Below, piece after piece: positions 19,810 through 29,573 of a stretch of DNA of 64,000 bases (the first letter of the stretch is position 1; the number at the start of each line of letters is the position of its first letter). The stretch spans positions 248,001 to 312,000 of the forward strand of contig QMIT01000010.1 in NCBI GenBank assembly GCA_024434115.1. The letters run 5' to 3'. The notes below the pieces were generated by a model. That model was not told the origin of the DNA and made no database searches. It worked only from the letters and a program-made list of their open reading frames with translations. The translations under genes and the position numbers were made by a program. This DNA comes from Chloroflexota bacterium. GTDB taxonomy: Bacteria; Chloroflexota; Anaerolineae; Aggregatilineales; J027.

Positions 19810-21453
19810 ATGGATTCGGAAATGATATTGAAGCGGCAAGTTGGGCTGATCTTATTGGTGGTGCTGGTACTGCTTGCGGCCTGTCAGCCGGAAAATTCGG
19901 GTGAGCGCGAAATTCGAGTGGCCTTGATTGCCGATGGCACACAGCGGGCCTTTGTGTTTGATCGGCCTTTGTCGGTTGAGCAGTTTTTGCGCCAAGCCAA
20001 TATCACGCTCAACCCGCTGGACGAAGTCACACCCTCCAAATTCACCCAAGTCACCGATGGCATGACGGTCACAGTGGTGCGTGTGGCGGAGACCGAAGAT
20101 TGCAGCAGCACCGAATCGCTGGCTTTTGATCAAATTGAACAGCCCAGCACTAATCTTGAACCCGGCGAGACGCGGATTTTGGAACGGGGCGAAAACGGCG
20201 AAGTCCAAATATGCTATACCATTATCATCGCCGATGGGGTCGAACGTGACCGCCGCGTAAAATCTCGCATTGTCATCAAAGAACCCAAAAATCAGATTGT
20301 CGCTGTCGGTCAGACTGATACGCTTGAACCTGTGGTGATTGATGGAACATTGGCTTATATTTCGAGTGGGCAGGCATGGATGGTGCGGGGCAACAGCGGC
20401 AATCCAATGCCCTTGACCACTGATAACAATTTAGATGGACGTGTCTTTGATTTATCGGTGGATGGTCGCCAACTCCTGTATACGCGCAAAACGGATGATC
20501 CGAGCGATACAGCTTTTTCTAACGAATTATGGGTCATTTTGGATACCAATAATCCTGTCCCTATTCCATTGGGCTATAACAATATTTTATCCGGGGGATG
20601 GATACCCGGTCAGCCGTATAACCTGTATTATTCGAGCGCCAATGCCGGGGGAGGTTTTCAGGGGTGGGTCGCCTATAACGATTTATGGGTCGTTCGGCTC
20701 AATCCACGTGATGGGGATACTTTAGACATTGATGAGGTCATCCCCGATAACGTCACAGGTGAATTTGCCTTTTGGGGGACACGTTTTGCATGGTCGCCGG
20801 ACGGTACAAAGGTCGCCTATGCCAAATCGAATGGGGTAGGATTGATAAATTTGGGCACAGGGGATGGGGATGGCGATTTTGGCCCATTCGCACTCAACTT
20901 CGCTTATTACAATACCGCGATTGTAAATGAATGGGTGTGGCAGCCCACTCTGTCGTGGTCGCAGGATGGGCAATGGGTGGTGACAACAGTGCATGGCCCA
21001 TCGTATAGCAGCGAAGCCCCTACCGACAGCATTATTTTTGATATAGGCGTTTTTAAAGCCGACGGATCGCTGGCCCTCCAAAGTGTGATTTCCAAGACAG
21101 GCATTTGGGCAAGTCCGGTCTATTCACCTGTTTCGGTTGGGCCGGATGGTCAAGCGCAGTTCAGCATTGCCTTTTTGCAAGCACGCGAACCCCTCAACAG
21201 CTATGGCACCGAGTACGATTTGATGATTGCAGATCGGGATGGTAGCAATCCACGCCGTGTGTTTCCGCCGCAAGGCTTGCAGGGGATTCGCCCGGTGAAC
21301 CTTGAAGATGCCATGCCGCTGTCTTGGAGTCCGTCGGGGCAAAAAATTGCGGTGTTGTATCAGAAAAATTTATGGATCGTAGATGTTGAGTCTGGCCTCC
21401 CCCGCCAAATTACGAATGATGCTCAGACCTCCACACCCCGCTGGACAAATTAG
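19810..21453 (+). CDS. lipoprotein with DUF348, G5 and TolB-like propeller domains
   Basis: 547 aa. A signal peptide ends in the lipobox 'LLAAC' (Cys about residue 20). Residues about 30-95 resemble the ubiquitin-like DUF348 of YabE/Rpf proteins ('IRVALIADGTQRAFVFDRPLSVEQFLRQANITL'), and about 125-170 resemble a G5 domain. A six-bladed TolB/WD40-like propeller fills the rest ('SVDGRQLLYTRK', 'FAWSPDGTKVAYAKSN', 'LSWSQDGQWVVTT', 'LSWSPSGQKIAVLYQ'). It is probably anchored to the outer face of the membrane and binds cell-wall glycan or protein. An alternative start at 19822 gives a more typical signal peptide. It abuts the next gene directly, suggesting an operon. Confidence 0.82.
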   Translation: MDSEMILKRQVGLILLVVLVLLAACQPENSGEREIRVALIADGTQRAFVFDRPLSVEQFLRQANITLNPLDEVTPSKFTQVTDGMTVTVVRVAETEDCSSTESLAFDQIEQPSTNLEPGETRILERGENGEVQICYTIIIADGVERDRRVKSRIVIKEPKNQIVAVGQTDTLEPVVIDGTLAYISSGQAWMVRGNSGNPMPLTTDNNLDGRVFDLSVDGRQLLYTRKTDDPSDTAFSNELWVILDTNNPVPIPLGYNNILSGGWIPGQPYNLYYSSANAGGGFQGWVAYNDLWVVRLNPRDGDTLDIDEVIPDNVTGEFAFWGTRFAWSPDGTKVAYAKSNGVGLINLGTGDGDGDFGPFALNFAYYNTAIVNEWVWQPTLSWSQDGQWVVTTVHGPSYSSEAPTDSIIFDIGVFKADGSLALQSVISKTGIWASPVYSPVSVGPDGQAQFSIAFLQAREPLNSYGTEYDLMIADRDGSNPRRVFPPQGLQGIRPVNLEDAMPLSWSPSGQKIAVLYQKNLWIVDVESGLPRQITNDAQTSTPRWTN

Positions 21454-24400
21454 ATGATGAATTCACCTGTGTTCCGCCGCTGGATTATTTTCCTGATCTG
21501 CTGCTTATTCCTGCTGGTCAGTATCGGCGCGATCTTAGACCGCCGTTCCGCTGAAGCCAAAGCGACACGGGGTTGGGAGCTTGCCACCGAAGTTCAAGCC
21601 ATGCCCTATCGCCAACCCATCGGCGGGGTCAATGTCGAATTGACGCAATATGCCCCCGACGAATTGGATACCCAGTTGCAGGCGATAGATGGATTGGGGT
21701 TTACATGGCTGCGTCAGACGATTTATTGGGAACGGGTCGAACCTGAACAAGGCACATTCGATTGGTCGGTCTATGACCCGATTGTGGATGCCGTCGCCCA
21801 ATACCCCAGCCTCAAATTAGTGCTGGTGTTGGATGGCACACCGCGTTGGGCACGTCACCGCGAAGCCCCTGACCATGCCTTTGCTCCACCTGCCAGTGTG
21901 GACGCCTTTGCCAATTTTGGGCGGGCGATTGCCGAACGGTACGGCGACAGGGTGGATTATTATCAAATCTGGGACGAGCCAAATATCCGCGACCATTGGG
22001 GCAGCCTCGACCCACGACCCGCACTCTATGTGGCGATGTTAAAAGCGGCCTATCTCGCCATTCATGAGGCGGATGGTCAGGCGAGGGTTATCGCTGCGGC
22101 CCTTGCGCCGAATGTCGAAGATGGCCCGGAAAATTTGAGCGACGTGTTGTATCTACGGGCGATGTACGATCTTGGCGGCAAAGATTTTTTTGATGCGGCG
22201 GCGGGCAAACCCTATGGCTACAACACCTCCCCGGATGACCGCACCACCGATGAGGCCACGCTGAATTTTTCGCGGCTGATTTTGCTGCGTGAAGAAATGG
22301 TCGCGCATGACGACGGCGCAAAACCACTCTGGGGCAGTAATTTTGGCTGGAATGCACTGCCTGCCGATTGGAGCGGCCCGCCTTCGATCTGGGGGCAGGT
22401 GTCGGCAGCAGACCAAATCGCCTATACCCGAGCTGCTTTTCGCCGGGCCGAACGCGAATGGGCATGGGTCGGTGGGTTGATTATCCAGCATTGGCAGCCG
22501 GATGCCCCTCCGGATGACCCGATTCAGGGGTTTGCGCTGGCTCCTCGATTAGCAGAATGGCAGGCCGCTGGATTGCCATTTGAAAAAGATGCCCTGCTGT
22601 CCGGTTTATATCCTGCCGTCAATCCTTTCACCAACTACGAAGGCGATTGGCAGTTTAGTGATTTGGGGGCGGACGCGGGAACCGTTGACCCGAACGACCC
22701 GAATGTGTACGACATCCAAAATTCGATTCGCGTAACCTTTCGTGGCACAGATTTTGCCATGTTGGTGCGGCGGGATGATTACGTGGCGTATCTGGCGATT
22801 ACGATTGATGGACAGAAAGCCAATAAATTACCCACCAACAAACAGGGGGAATCCTTCCTCATTTTGACCTCTCCTAGCCGAAAACCTAGCACTGATTTAA
22901 TCCCGGTTGCCAGTGGACTTGATGACGGGCTGCATGTTGCGGAAATTGTACATCGTCCATGGCAGGGCGATGATCGTTGGGCCATTGCGGGCTTCGCGGT
23001 TGCCAGCGCACCGGATACCTTACCTTATGAACGGGGGCAGATTATCGCCGCGATCTTTGGCCTATTGTCCGTTGTTGGCATGGTGGGGGCGGGCTATCGT
23101 TTGCCGTTCCGCCAAATCAAGATGCCTTCACGGGAGGCCCTGCAAAATATCGCCGATGTTGCGCTCACCCTGATCGTGTCGCTTATTTTTGTGGTCGGTG
23201 TTGTCCTCTCGTGGGGTGATATGGTCACAACCTTTTTACGGCGCGATACCCCGGCCTTGATTGTCAGTATCACCTCCATGAGCGTGGCCTATTATTCGCC
23301 GATTGTATGGGGCACATTGGCGGCATTGGCGGTATTTGCAGTGATCGTATTCAACCGTCCGCTGATGGGTCTCTTGGCAGTGTTGTTCTGGTCGGCGTTT
23401 TTTACGGCTACACTTGATGCTTATGTGCAACTCATCGCCGTCGTGGAAATCATGTTGGCGATTAGTGCCGCCGCTATTATCGGACGCGGATTATATGAAT
23501 GGGCCAAGACGCGCCGTTTGATGACCCCACCCCTAAATCCCCTCCCCAAACATGGAGAGGGGCCTTCAAAGCCGCAGTTTATATTCCTAAATTTGTGGAA
23601 TCGTTTGAGTACACTCGACATTGCGTTGATTGCCTTCTTCATTTTGGCAGTCATTTCGCTGTCATGGGCCGATTTGCGCCCGGAGGCCCTGCGCGAACTG
23701 CGGACGATGATTTTTGACCCATTAGTATTCTACCTGCTGCTGCGGGTGGCTCGCCTCCAAGAAAAAGACCTGTCTCTGTTGGCAGAAGTCATGATTTTAA
23801 TAGGGGCGGTGGTCGCGCTGGTTGGTTTGTACAATTACGTCACCGAAACCTATGTGGTGTTCACGCCAGAGGGGTCAAAGCGGTTAGTGGGGATTTATGG
23901 CTCACCTAACAGTGTTGCTCTGCAATTAGGGCGCTGCCTACCCTTTGCCTTCGCCTATGTGATTTTGCCAGTTGGCGCATGGCGACGTGTCTATGCAGGG
24001 GTCGGCGGTGCGATTATGCTGCTGGCGGTGGCTCTGACACAGAGCATCGGCGCGATTGCACTGGGTCTACCGGCTGCTTTCGCGGTCATTGTTTTGGGCT
24101 GGCAGGGGCGACGGGCATGGCTGCCATTAGGGGGTGTCGCTGTCGTCGGGACGCTTGGGCTTTTCCCGCTATCGAGAATATTTCCGCGACTTCGCCATCT
24201 TGGAGATTTTGATAATATACGTATCAACGTTTGGCGGAGTACGCTTGAATTGATTAAAGATCATCCAATCACAGGAGTAGGCCTTGATCAATTTTTGTAC
24301 GCCTATCGGGGGCGCTATATTTTGTCCGAAGCATGGGCCGACCCCGACCTCTCGCATCCGCATAACGTGGTCTTGGATTATTGGGTGCGTCTAGGGATTT

Positions 24401-24642
24401 TTGGGGTATTGATTGGCGTGTGGCTGCAAGTCGCGTTTTGGCGGACGGCATTGGCGGCCTATCGTCAAGTGCGGCATTCCAATCCGATGCTGCTGGCGAT
24501 TGTGTTGGGCGTGATGGGCAGTATGGCGGATTTCCTTGCACATGGCATAATTGACTCGGCCTATTTTGCCATCAATCTGAGTTTTATTTTTGTGCTGCTG
24601 CTGGCGGTGGTGCAGGGGGTTATGGCACAGTCTAGAAATTGA
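21454..24642 (+). CDS. glycoside hydrolase-like / O-antigen ligase (Wzy/WaaL) fusion membrane protein
   Basis: 1062 aa. One N-terminal span (10-27) leads to an extracytoplasmic clan-A (GH5/GH39-like) barrel at about 55-380: 'GFTWLRQTIYWERVEPEQGTFDW', acid/base 'IWDE175PN'. At the expected nucleophile site ('W.TEfGW' in relatives) it reads WGSN296FGW, Asn for Glu. A beta-rich part (about 390-520) is followed by about 12 membrane spans and the O-antigen ligase loop 'GVGLDQFLYAYRGRYILSEAWADPDLSHPHNVVLDYWVRLG'. The linker 'TPPLNPLPKHGEGPSK' (about 691-706) is the in-frame translation of a palindromic repeat. It overlaps the convergent TIR gene by 11 nt. It may bind glycan with the front half and polymerise or ligate it with the back half. 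Confidence 0.85.
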   Translation: MMNSPVFRRWIIFLICCLFLLVSIGAILDRRSAEAKATRGWELATEVQAMPYRQPIGGVNVELTQYAPDELDTQLQAIDGLGFTWLRQTIYWERVEPEQGTFDWSVYDPIVDAVAQYPSLKLVLVLDGTPRWARHREAPDHAFAPPASVDAFANFGRAIAERYGDRVDYYQIWDEPNIRDHWGSLDPRPALYVAMLKAAYLAIHEADGQARVIAAALAPNVEDGPENLSDVLYLRAMYDLGGKDFFDAAAGKPYGYNTSPDDRTTDEATLNFSRLILLREEMVAHDDGAKPLWGSNFGWNALPADWSGPPSIWGQVSAADQIAYTRAAFRRAEREWAWVGGLIIQHWQPDAPPDDPIQGFALAPRLAEWQAAGLPFEKDALLSGLYPAVNPFTNYEGDWQFSDLGADAGTVDPNDPNVYDIQNSIRVTFRGTDFAMLVRRDDYVAYLAITIDGQKANKLPTNKQGESFLILTSPSRKPSTDLIPVASGLDDGLHVAEIVHRPWQGDDRWAIAGFAVASAPDTLPYERGQIIAAIFGLLSVVGMVGAGYRLPFRQIKMPSREALQNIADVALTLIVSLIFVVGVVLSWGDMVTTFLRRDTPALIVSITSMSVAYYSPIVWGTLAALAVFAVIVFNRPLMGLLAVLFWSAFFTATLDAYVQLIAVVEIMLAISAAAIIGRGLYEWAKTRRLMTPPLNPLPKHGEGPSKPQFIFLNLWNRLSTLDIALIAFFILAVISLSWADLRPEALRELRTMIFDPLVFYLLLRVARLQEKDLSLLAEVMILIGAVVALVGLYNYVTETYVVFTPEGSKRLVGIYGSPNSVALQLGRCLPFAFAYVILPVGAWRRVYAGVGGAIMLLAVALTQSIGAIALGLPAAFAVIVLGWQGRRAWLPLGGVAVVGTLGLFPLSRIFPRLRHLGDFDNIRINVWRSTLELIKDHPITGVGLDQFLYAYRGRYILSEAWADPDLSHPHNVVLDYWVRLGIFGVLIGVWLQVAFWRTALAAYRQVRHSNPMLLAIVLGVMGSMADFLAHGIIDSAYFAINLSFIFVLLLAVVQGVMAQSRN
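23525..23570 (+). repeat. palindromic repeat copy R1, in frame inside a gene
   Basis: Core 23539-23562: CCCCTCCCCA - 4 nt - TGGAGAGGGG, a 10-bp arm with one mismatch. It is a member of the same family as the intergenic copies near 46.5, 47.3, 48.2 and 57.6 kb, but lies within the linker-coding part of the fusion gene and keeps its reading frame. Confidence 0.85.
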
Positions 24643-26257
24643 GGATTATCCGATACCCGCCGCCATCAAGTCGTAGGTTGGGGAAGATACCAAAACGATA
24701 GGTACAGCGCAGGGCCTCATCATTACTAACCCACCATGTCCCACCACGCATGGCACGCGGACGGTTGGTGGTGATGTCGAGGCCATCCGTTCCCCATTCG
24801 TTGAGACACCACTGCCAGATGTTGCCACACATATCCATTACCCCAAAGGGACTGGCCCCATCAGGAAATTGGGTGACCGGGGTTGGGCCAGTGCTCATGA
24901 AATTGCATCGCCCGACATCAAATTCATCACCCCAAGGGTATTTCAAAAAATAATCCCCCTGTGCAGCACGTTGCCACTGCTGTTCGGTGGGAAGCAGAAT
25001 ATTTTGGTTGGTTTTATGGCCCAGCCAATTGCAAAAAGCCATCGCGCTGTACCAGCTAACATTCGTGCGCGGCAGGTTATCCCCCGGAAAGGCTGTTTCT
25101 TCGGGGGACTGCTTGCGTTGGTACCAGTTACTCGCGTGTGGTGAATATTCCCACCACTGCGGGTTGCGATAGCCATCAGCGGCTTCCATAAAGACCTGAT
25201 ATTGGGCATTCGTAATCGGATAGCGGGCGATAGCAAAAGGGCGTACTTGAAATTTACCACCTGATGTGCCGCCATAGTGGGAAGCATCTTCCAAAAAAAC
25301 CGCGCCTTCGGGGATTTCGACCCATTCAAAAAGATCGCCAATCACGGAAGCGACTTCATGAGAATATTTACGGCTTGTTTTAGGTGGCGGGTCATGGGCA
25401 GCATATTTTTGGGCCAATAAATCGGGATCATAGCCGGATTCAATACGCCAAACAGATTTTAGAGCTTGTGCTATTTCTTCGGGGGGACGGCGCAATCGTA
25501 CCATGTAACGCACAAAGCTGTATTCATAGTCAGCCATTTCATGTCGTCGTCGTGCTTCTTCTTCGGCCCGCAAAATCTCCAGAATATCGGCTTCGATTTC
25601 ATCCAATTTAAAAAAATCCGGGATGACCGCACCTGACTCTCGAATCCGTGCGACCCAGCCCAGCGCTGTCGGCCAATCACTTTTTTCATAGGACTCAGAA
25701 AGGTGATCTGCTGCTGCCCAAATATCAAAGGAGTCACGGCGATGGGGCAAAATCACTTCTGGTTTTGGACTGGCAGGCATAATCAAAGAATTGCCTTGAT
25801 GTACTAGTTGAGTCTCAAGGCTGTCCATGATACGTCCAATATCTTCTAGGATGTCTCGACCATCACGCAGGGTGGCGACATTGCGACGGAAAATTGGGCG
25901 GAGGGCCGCTGGAAGTTCGTCGGATGGGGGGACGGCTGCACCTTTAATACAGATGGGGGCAATGACCTTGTTGTGTCTAAGTGCCTCCTCCAATTCTATG
26001 CGTACATAATCAGGCCGATCTGAATGCTCTTTCTCGCGCAGAAGCCGTAGCCAATTGTGCCCGATGACGGCAACCACAGCATCGCTTTCTCGAACTTTCT
26101 CGCGGATAAAGTCTTCAAAACGCGCGAATTCCGGGATGGTATCAAAATCCATAAACACGTTTTCGCGGCCATAACGAATCATAAACCATGTCCGCATATG
26201 CTGAACAAAGTCCGGATCATCGGCACGGCGATAATTGACGAAAAGTTTTAGCGGCAT
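24632..26257 (-). CDS. TIR domain protein with C-terminal FGE-sulfatase (SUMF1) domain
   Basis: 541 aa. Residues 1-150 form a TIR fold: 'KLFVNYRRADD' (strand A), 'VFMDFDTIPEFARFEDFI' and 'YVRIE88LEEAL', with Glu88 at the NADase catalytic position. A helical linker (about 170-290) leads to an FGE/C-type-lectin-like domain (300-541) with 'WVEIPEGAVFLED', 'YPITNAQYQVFMEA', 'PRTNVSWYSAMAFCNWLG', 'LPTEQQWQRAAQG' and 'DMCGNIWQWCLNEW'. Only one Cys remains at the C-terminal site ('ALRCTYR') where formylglycine-generating enzymes need two, so it is probably a ligand-binding or sensor module. Such fusions fit an immune or signalling protein that consumes NAD when triggered. It lies divergent from a macrodomain gene. 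Confidence 0.88.
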   Translation of the reverse strand: MPLKLFVNYRRADDPDFVQHMRTWFMIRYGRENVFMDFDTIPEFARFEDFIREKVRESDAVVAVIGHNWLRLLREKEHSDRPDYVRIELEEALRHNKVIAPICIKGAAVPPSDELPAALRPIFRRNVATLRDGRDILEDIGRIMDSLETQLVHQGNSLIMPASPKPEVILPHRRDSFDIWAAADHLSESYEKSDWPTALGWVARIRESGAVIPDFFKLDEIEADILEILRAEEEARRRHEMADYEYSFVRYMVRLRRPPEEIAQALKSVWRIESGYDPDLLAQKYAAHDPPPKTSRKYSHEVASVIGDLFEWVEIPEGAVFLEDASHYGGTSGGKFQVRPFAIARYPITNAQYQVFMEAADGYRNPQWWEYSPHASNWYQRKQSPEETAFPGDNLPRTNVSWYSAMAFCNWLGHKTNQNILLPTEQQWQRAAQGDYFLKYPWGDEFDVGRCNFMSTGPTPVTQFPDGASPFGVMDMCGNIWQWCLNEWGTDGLDITTNRPRAMRGGTWWVSNDEALRCTYRFGIFPNLRLDGGGYRIILNF

Positions 26258-26427
26258 TGCTAACCTTGTACAAACCTTGTTAAAACCTCAAATTAATTAT
26301 AGCCTATAGGCTTTATGCGAGAGAAACCCGTTTTGTCATGAAGTTCGAAGTTATTCCGCTTGTTTTCGATGCGAGTACGGATACGGTACAATGCGGGTGT
26401 ACAATAGCGATAGGCTAGGATGACGCG

Positions 26428-27012
26428 ATGGAATTTGTCCTCAATAAATTACAAGTTCAATTGATGCAGGGCGACATCACCGAACTGGATACCGACGCCA
26501 TCACCAATGCCGCCAACAGTTATCTCATTTTGGGCGCAGGGGTGGCGGGGGCGATTGCACGCAAAGGTGGCCCATCTATCCAAGAGGAATGTTACGCCAT
26601 CGGGCACTGCGAGGTGGGCAAGGCAGCCATCACAGGCGGCGGCAAACTTAAAGCCAAATATGTGATTCACGCCGTCGGGCCGATGATGGGTGAAGGCGAT
26701 GAACACGCCAAACTTGCCAGCGCCTTTCGGTCAGTTTTGGAACTCGCCGAGGCCAATGAATTGCATTCTGTCGCCCTGCCCGCGATCTCTACCGGAATTT
26801 TTGGTTTCCCGGTGGCGGACTGTGCTGAGATTTTGGCAAAACAGATCATTGATTATTCGTTTGAAAAACGCGAATATCTTCAGCAGGTGGTGGTCTGTCT
26901 CTATGACAACCGTACCCATCAGATTTTTGAGAAAAAATTCATAACCGCGCTGGAGAATGTTGAGGGCGGCGGAAATGACAGCACCGTGCTGTTTCGAGAC
27001 GATGCTGACTAA
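26428..27012 (+). CDS. macrodomain (ADP-ribose-binding) protein
   Basis: 194 aa. It shows the macrodomain signatures 'LMQGDITELDTDAITNAANSYLILGAGVAGAI' (N27-A-A-N30 and the glycine-rich phosphate loop), 'VIHAVGP' and 'ALPAISTGIFGFPVADCAEIL'. Relatives bind or hydrolyse ADP-ribose esters and O-acetyl-ADP-ribose. It is transcribed away from the TIR-FGE gene with a 170-bp shared upstream region. A C-terminal tail of about 20 residues is acidic and low-complexity. Confidence 0.92.
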   Translation: MEFVLNKLQVQLMQGDITELDTDAITNAANSYLILGAGVAGAIARKGGPSIQEECYAIGHCEVGKAAITGGGKLKAKYVIHAVGPMMGEGDEHAKLASAFRSVLELAEANELHSVALPAISTGIFGFPVADCAEILAKQIIDYSFEKREYLQQVVVCLYDNRTHQIFEKKFITALENVEGGGNDSTVLFRDDAD

Positions 27013-27141
27013 AATGTTATGAACAAGGCACTTAAGTACCTTGTTTGAGAGGTGTATTTAAGCACGGTGTTTTGTGGTACACTTCCACGCCGGATTTTTC
27101 TCTCATGTTTTCATTCATTACCAATTAAAAGGGGCGTCAAA

Positions 27142-28092
27142 TTGCGCGTACTCATTACAGGCGGGGCTGGCTTCCTCGGCTCCCATCTCTGTGACCGTTT
27201 TTTAAAAGAGGGTTATGAAGTTGTCGCGCTGGATAACTTTATCACGGGTAGCATAGACAATATCGCCCACCTTGCAGGCAACCCGAAATTTAAATTTATC
27301 CGGCACGATGTCTCGAATTACATCTTTGTGGATGGCCCGATTGACGCGGTGCTGCATTTCGCCTCACCCGCCAGCCCACCCGGTTATTTAAAATATCCCA
27401 TTCAGACCCTGAAAGTCGGAGCATTGGGGACGCATAATGCCCTCGGTGTGGCAAAGGCCAAAGGCGCGCGCTTTTTGTTGGCCTCAACTTCAGAAATCTA
27501 TGGCGACCCGCTGGTTCATCCCCAAACGGAAGATTACAATGGCAATGTTGACCCGATTGGCCCACGCGGGGTCTATGACGAAGCCAAGCGTTTTGCCGAA
27601 GCCCTAACGATGGCCTATCACAACGAACACGGGGTCAGAACCCGCATCGTGCGTATCTTTAATACCTATGGCCCTCGTATGTCATTGGATGATGGTCGAG
27701 TTGTGCCTAATTTTATAGCACAGGCCCTGAACGGCGAACCCTTGACGGTTTATGGTGAAGGCACACAGACCCGCAGTTTCTGCTTCTATTCCGATTTGAT
27801 TGAGGGACTCTATCGCCTATTGAACAGTGACTATCACATGCCCGTCAACATCGGCAACCCCTACACCGAAATGACCATGCTGGAACTGGCTGAATTGGTG
27901 AATCGCATTAGCGGCAGCAAGGGTGGTATCGTCATCAAGAAAGAGATGCGCATTGCAGGCGACCCACAAGTACGGCAACCCGACATCACCCGTGCGCGTG
28001 AGGTGCTAGGTTGGGAACCAAAGGTCAAGTTTGAAGAGGGCCTGCAAGAAACCTTCGCCTTTTTCCAAAAGAAAGTTCATGCGAACCGCTAA
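27142..28092 (+). CDS. NAD-dependent sugar epimerase, UDP-glucuronate decarboxylase type
   Basis: 316 aa extended SDR: '[20 protein letters not shown]', '[23 protein letters not shown]' (typical of UXS), '[12 protein letters not shown]', the catalytic Y-x3-K in '[13 protein letters not shown]', and '[10 protein letters not shown]'. It would make UDP-xylose from UDP-glucuronate for surface glycans. TTG 27142 is chosen as start because AAGGGG sits about 7 nt upstream and the Rossmann strand begins at once; an upstream ATG (27052) would add 30 residues of non-homologous sequence. The stop overlaps the next gene by 14 nt. Confidence 0.9.
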   Translation: MRVLITGGAGFLGSHLCDRFLKEGYEVVALDNFITGSIDNIAHLAGNPKFKFIRHDVSNYIFVDGPIDAVLHFASPASPPGYLKYPIQTLKVGALGTHNALGVAKAKGARFLLASTSEIYGDPLVHPQTEDYNGNVDPIGPRGVYDEAKRFAEALTMAYHNEHGVRTRIVRIFNTYGPRMSLDDGRVVPNFIAQALNGEPLTVYGEGTQTRSFCFYSDLIEGLYRLLNSDYHMPVNIGNPYTEMTMLELAELVNRISGSKGGIVIKKEMRIAGDPQVRQPDITRAREVLGWEPKVKFEEGLQETFAFFQKKVHANR

Positions 28093-29563
28093 CTGGGCGC
28101 TCCCCACCTTTCCAACATGGGGCTGGTTGGGGCTGGCAGTCATCAGCGGTGTGTTGATTGCTGCCTTGCCTCTTACGGTTTCAAGCGCCTTGATCGGGGC
28201 GGCCTTGCTTATCATTTTGATGCTCATTGAGCCGTCCCTTGCGCTGGTGATGTTGATGTGTGTCGCGCCTCTCAAGACCCTGATTGAAACGGAAGCGACT
28301 TTCAATCTGCCCGCCGACCCCGGACAATTGGCACTGGTGATGGTGATGGGGATTTGGGGATTGCGCAAAATCGCCGATCGGGAGGCGTTTGTTCAATCAG
28401 TCCATCAATGCGCCCTTGCCCTGTATATCAGCTTGGCGATTTTTCTGGGAGCGACGTTATTGACCCTGCCGAATGCCTATTCGTTGGGGCAGGGCATCAG
28501 CGAATGGGTGAAATGGGCCGAAATTGCGCTGCTGGCCTATCTGGTGGCGGATTTTGCCGAAAAACGCTGGCAGTGGATTTTGTTTGGTGTGCTGCTGGCG
28601 GCGGTGATACAGGCCCTCATTGGCATTTATCAATTTCGCGGTGGGTCGGGTGCAGCCCATCTGTGGATTTTAGATTATCGCTATTTCCGCGCCTTTGGCA
28701 CATTTGGGCAGCCGAATCCATTTGGGGCATTGATGGGCCTGACTTTACCACTGGCCCTCGGCACGACATGGGGCTATCTGGTCAGCGCGTGGCCGCATCG
28801 CCAAGAACCTGCTCGTTGGAAAACCGATGTTTCGCTAATGGGTGTTTATGGGGTGATGGCAGGCATTATCTTCGCTGGGTTGTTGGTATCGTGGAGTCGC
28901 GGTGCGTGGATCGGCTTTGCGGCAGCGGTTGTGGTGATGATCTGGCTGACCCCGCCCAAATTCTGGCAGGGCACATTGGCAATGGTCGTTGTCGGTAGTC
29001 TTTTTGTGGGATTGTGGTCAGCGGGACTGCTGCCAGCCAGCATTAGTGACCGCATCACCAGTTTTACCGAGGATTTTTCGGGTTTTAAAGATATGCGCGG
29101 CGTGGTGATTAACGATGATAATTTTGCAGTCGTCGAGCGTTTGGCGCATTGGCAAGCCGCGATACGCATGGCCGAAGAACGTCCATTATTAGGGGTTGGT
29201 TTCGGGAATTATGAGGCCGCTTATGAAAAATTTATGTTGGTCAACTGGCCTCTTGCTTTAGGCCACGCACACAATTATTATTTAAACCTTCTGGCCGAAA
29301 CAGGGATTGTGGGTTTAATTGCCTATCTGGTCATGGGTGCAGTCATTATCCGCCTGACCTTTCGGGCAATTCAGAAAGCCAACACGCCGATTGAGCGCGG
29401 TATGGCCGTCGGGTTGATGGGTATCTGGACACATTTGAGTATTCACAGCTTGTTTGACAAGTTATATGTCAACAATCTGTTTTTGGTGATCGGGGTACTG
29501 CTGGGATTATTGGCAGTCCTGCTAAGTCGTTCTAAACAATCAATCGTCCGTATCAGTAATTGA
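28079..29563 (+). CDS. O-antigen ligase/polymerase family membrane protein
   Basis: 494 aa with about 11-12 membrane spans and the Wzy/WaaL family loop '[44 protein letters not shown]' near residues 365-410 (the His of 'GHAHNYYL' corresponds to the functional H in WaaL). It is the second member of this family in the region, without the hydrolase half. ATG 28079 lies within the end of the epimerase gene; the longer start at 28031 lies deeper inside it. Confidence 0.88.
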   Translation: MRTANWALPTFPTWGWLGLAVISGVLIAALPLTVSSALIGAALLIILMLIEPSLALVMLMCVAPLKTLIETEATFNLPADPGQLALVMVMGIWGLRKIADREAFVQSVHQCALALYISLAIFLGATLLTLPNAYSLGQGISEWVKWAEIALLAYLVADFAEKRWQWILFGVLLAAVIQALIGIYQFRGGSGAAHLWILDYRYFRAFGTFGQPNPFGALMGLTLPLALGTTWGYLVSAWPHRQEPARWKTDVSLMGVYGVMAGIIFAGLLVSWSRGAWIGFAAAVVVMIWLTPPKFWQGTLAMVVVGSLFVGLWSAGLLPASISDRITSFTEDFSGFKDMRGVVINDDNFAVVERLAHWQAAIRMAEERPLLGVGFGNYEAAYEKFMLVNWPLALGHAHNYYLNLLAETGIVGLIAYLVMGAVIIRLTFRAIQKANTPIERGMAVGLMGIWTHLSIHSLFDKLYVNNLFLVIGVLLGLLAVLLSRSKQSIVRISN

Positions 29564-29573
29564 GGGTTGGTCA

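Noticed and set aside
24632-26257. Active formylglycine-generating enzyme
   Set aside because: Only one of the two essential C-terminal cysteines is present, and the domain is fused to a TIR domain without any sulfatase nearby.
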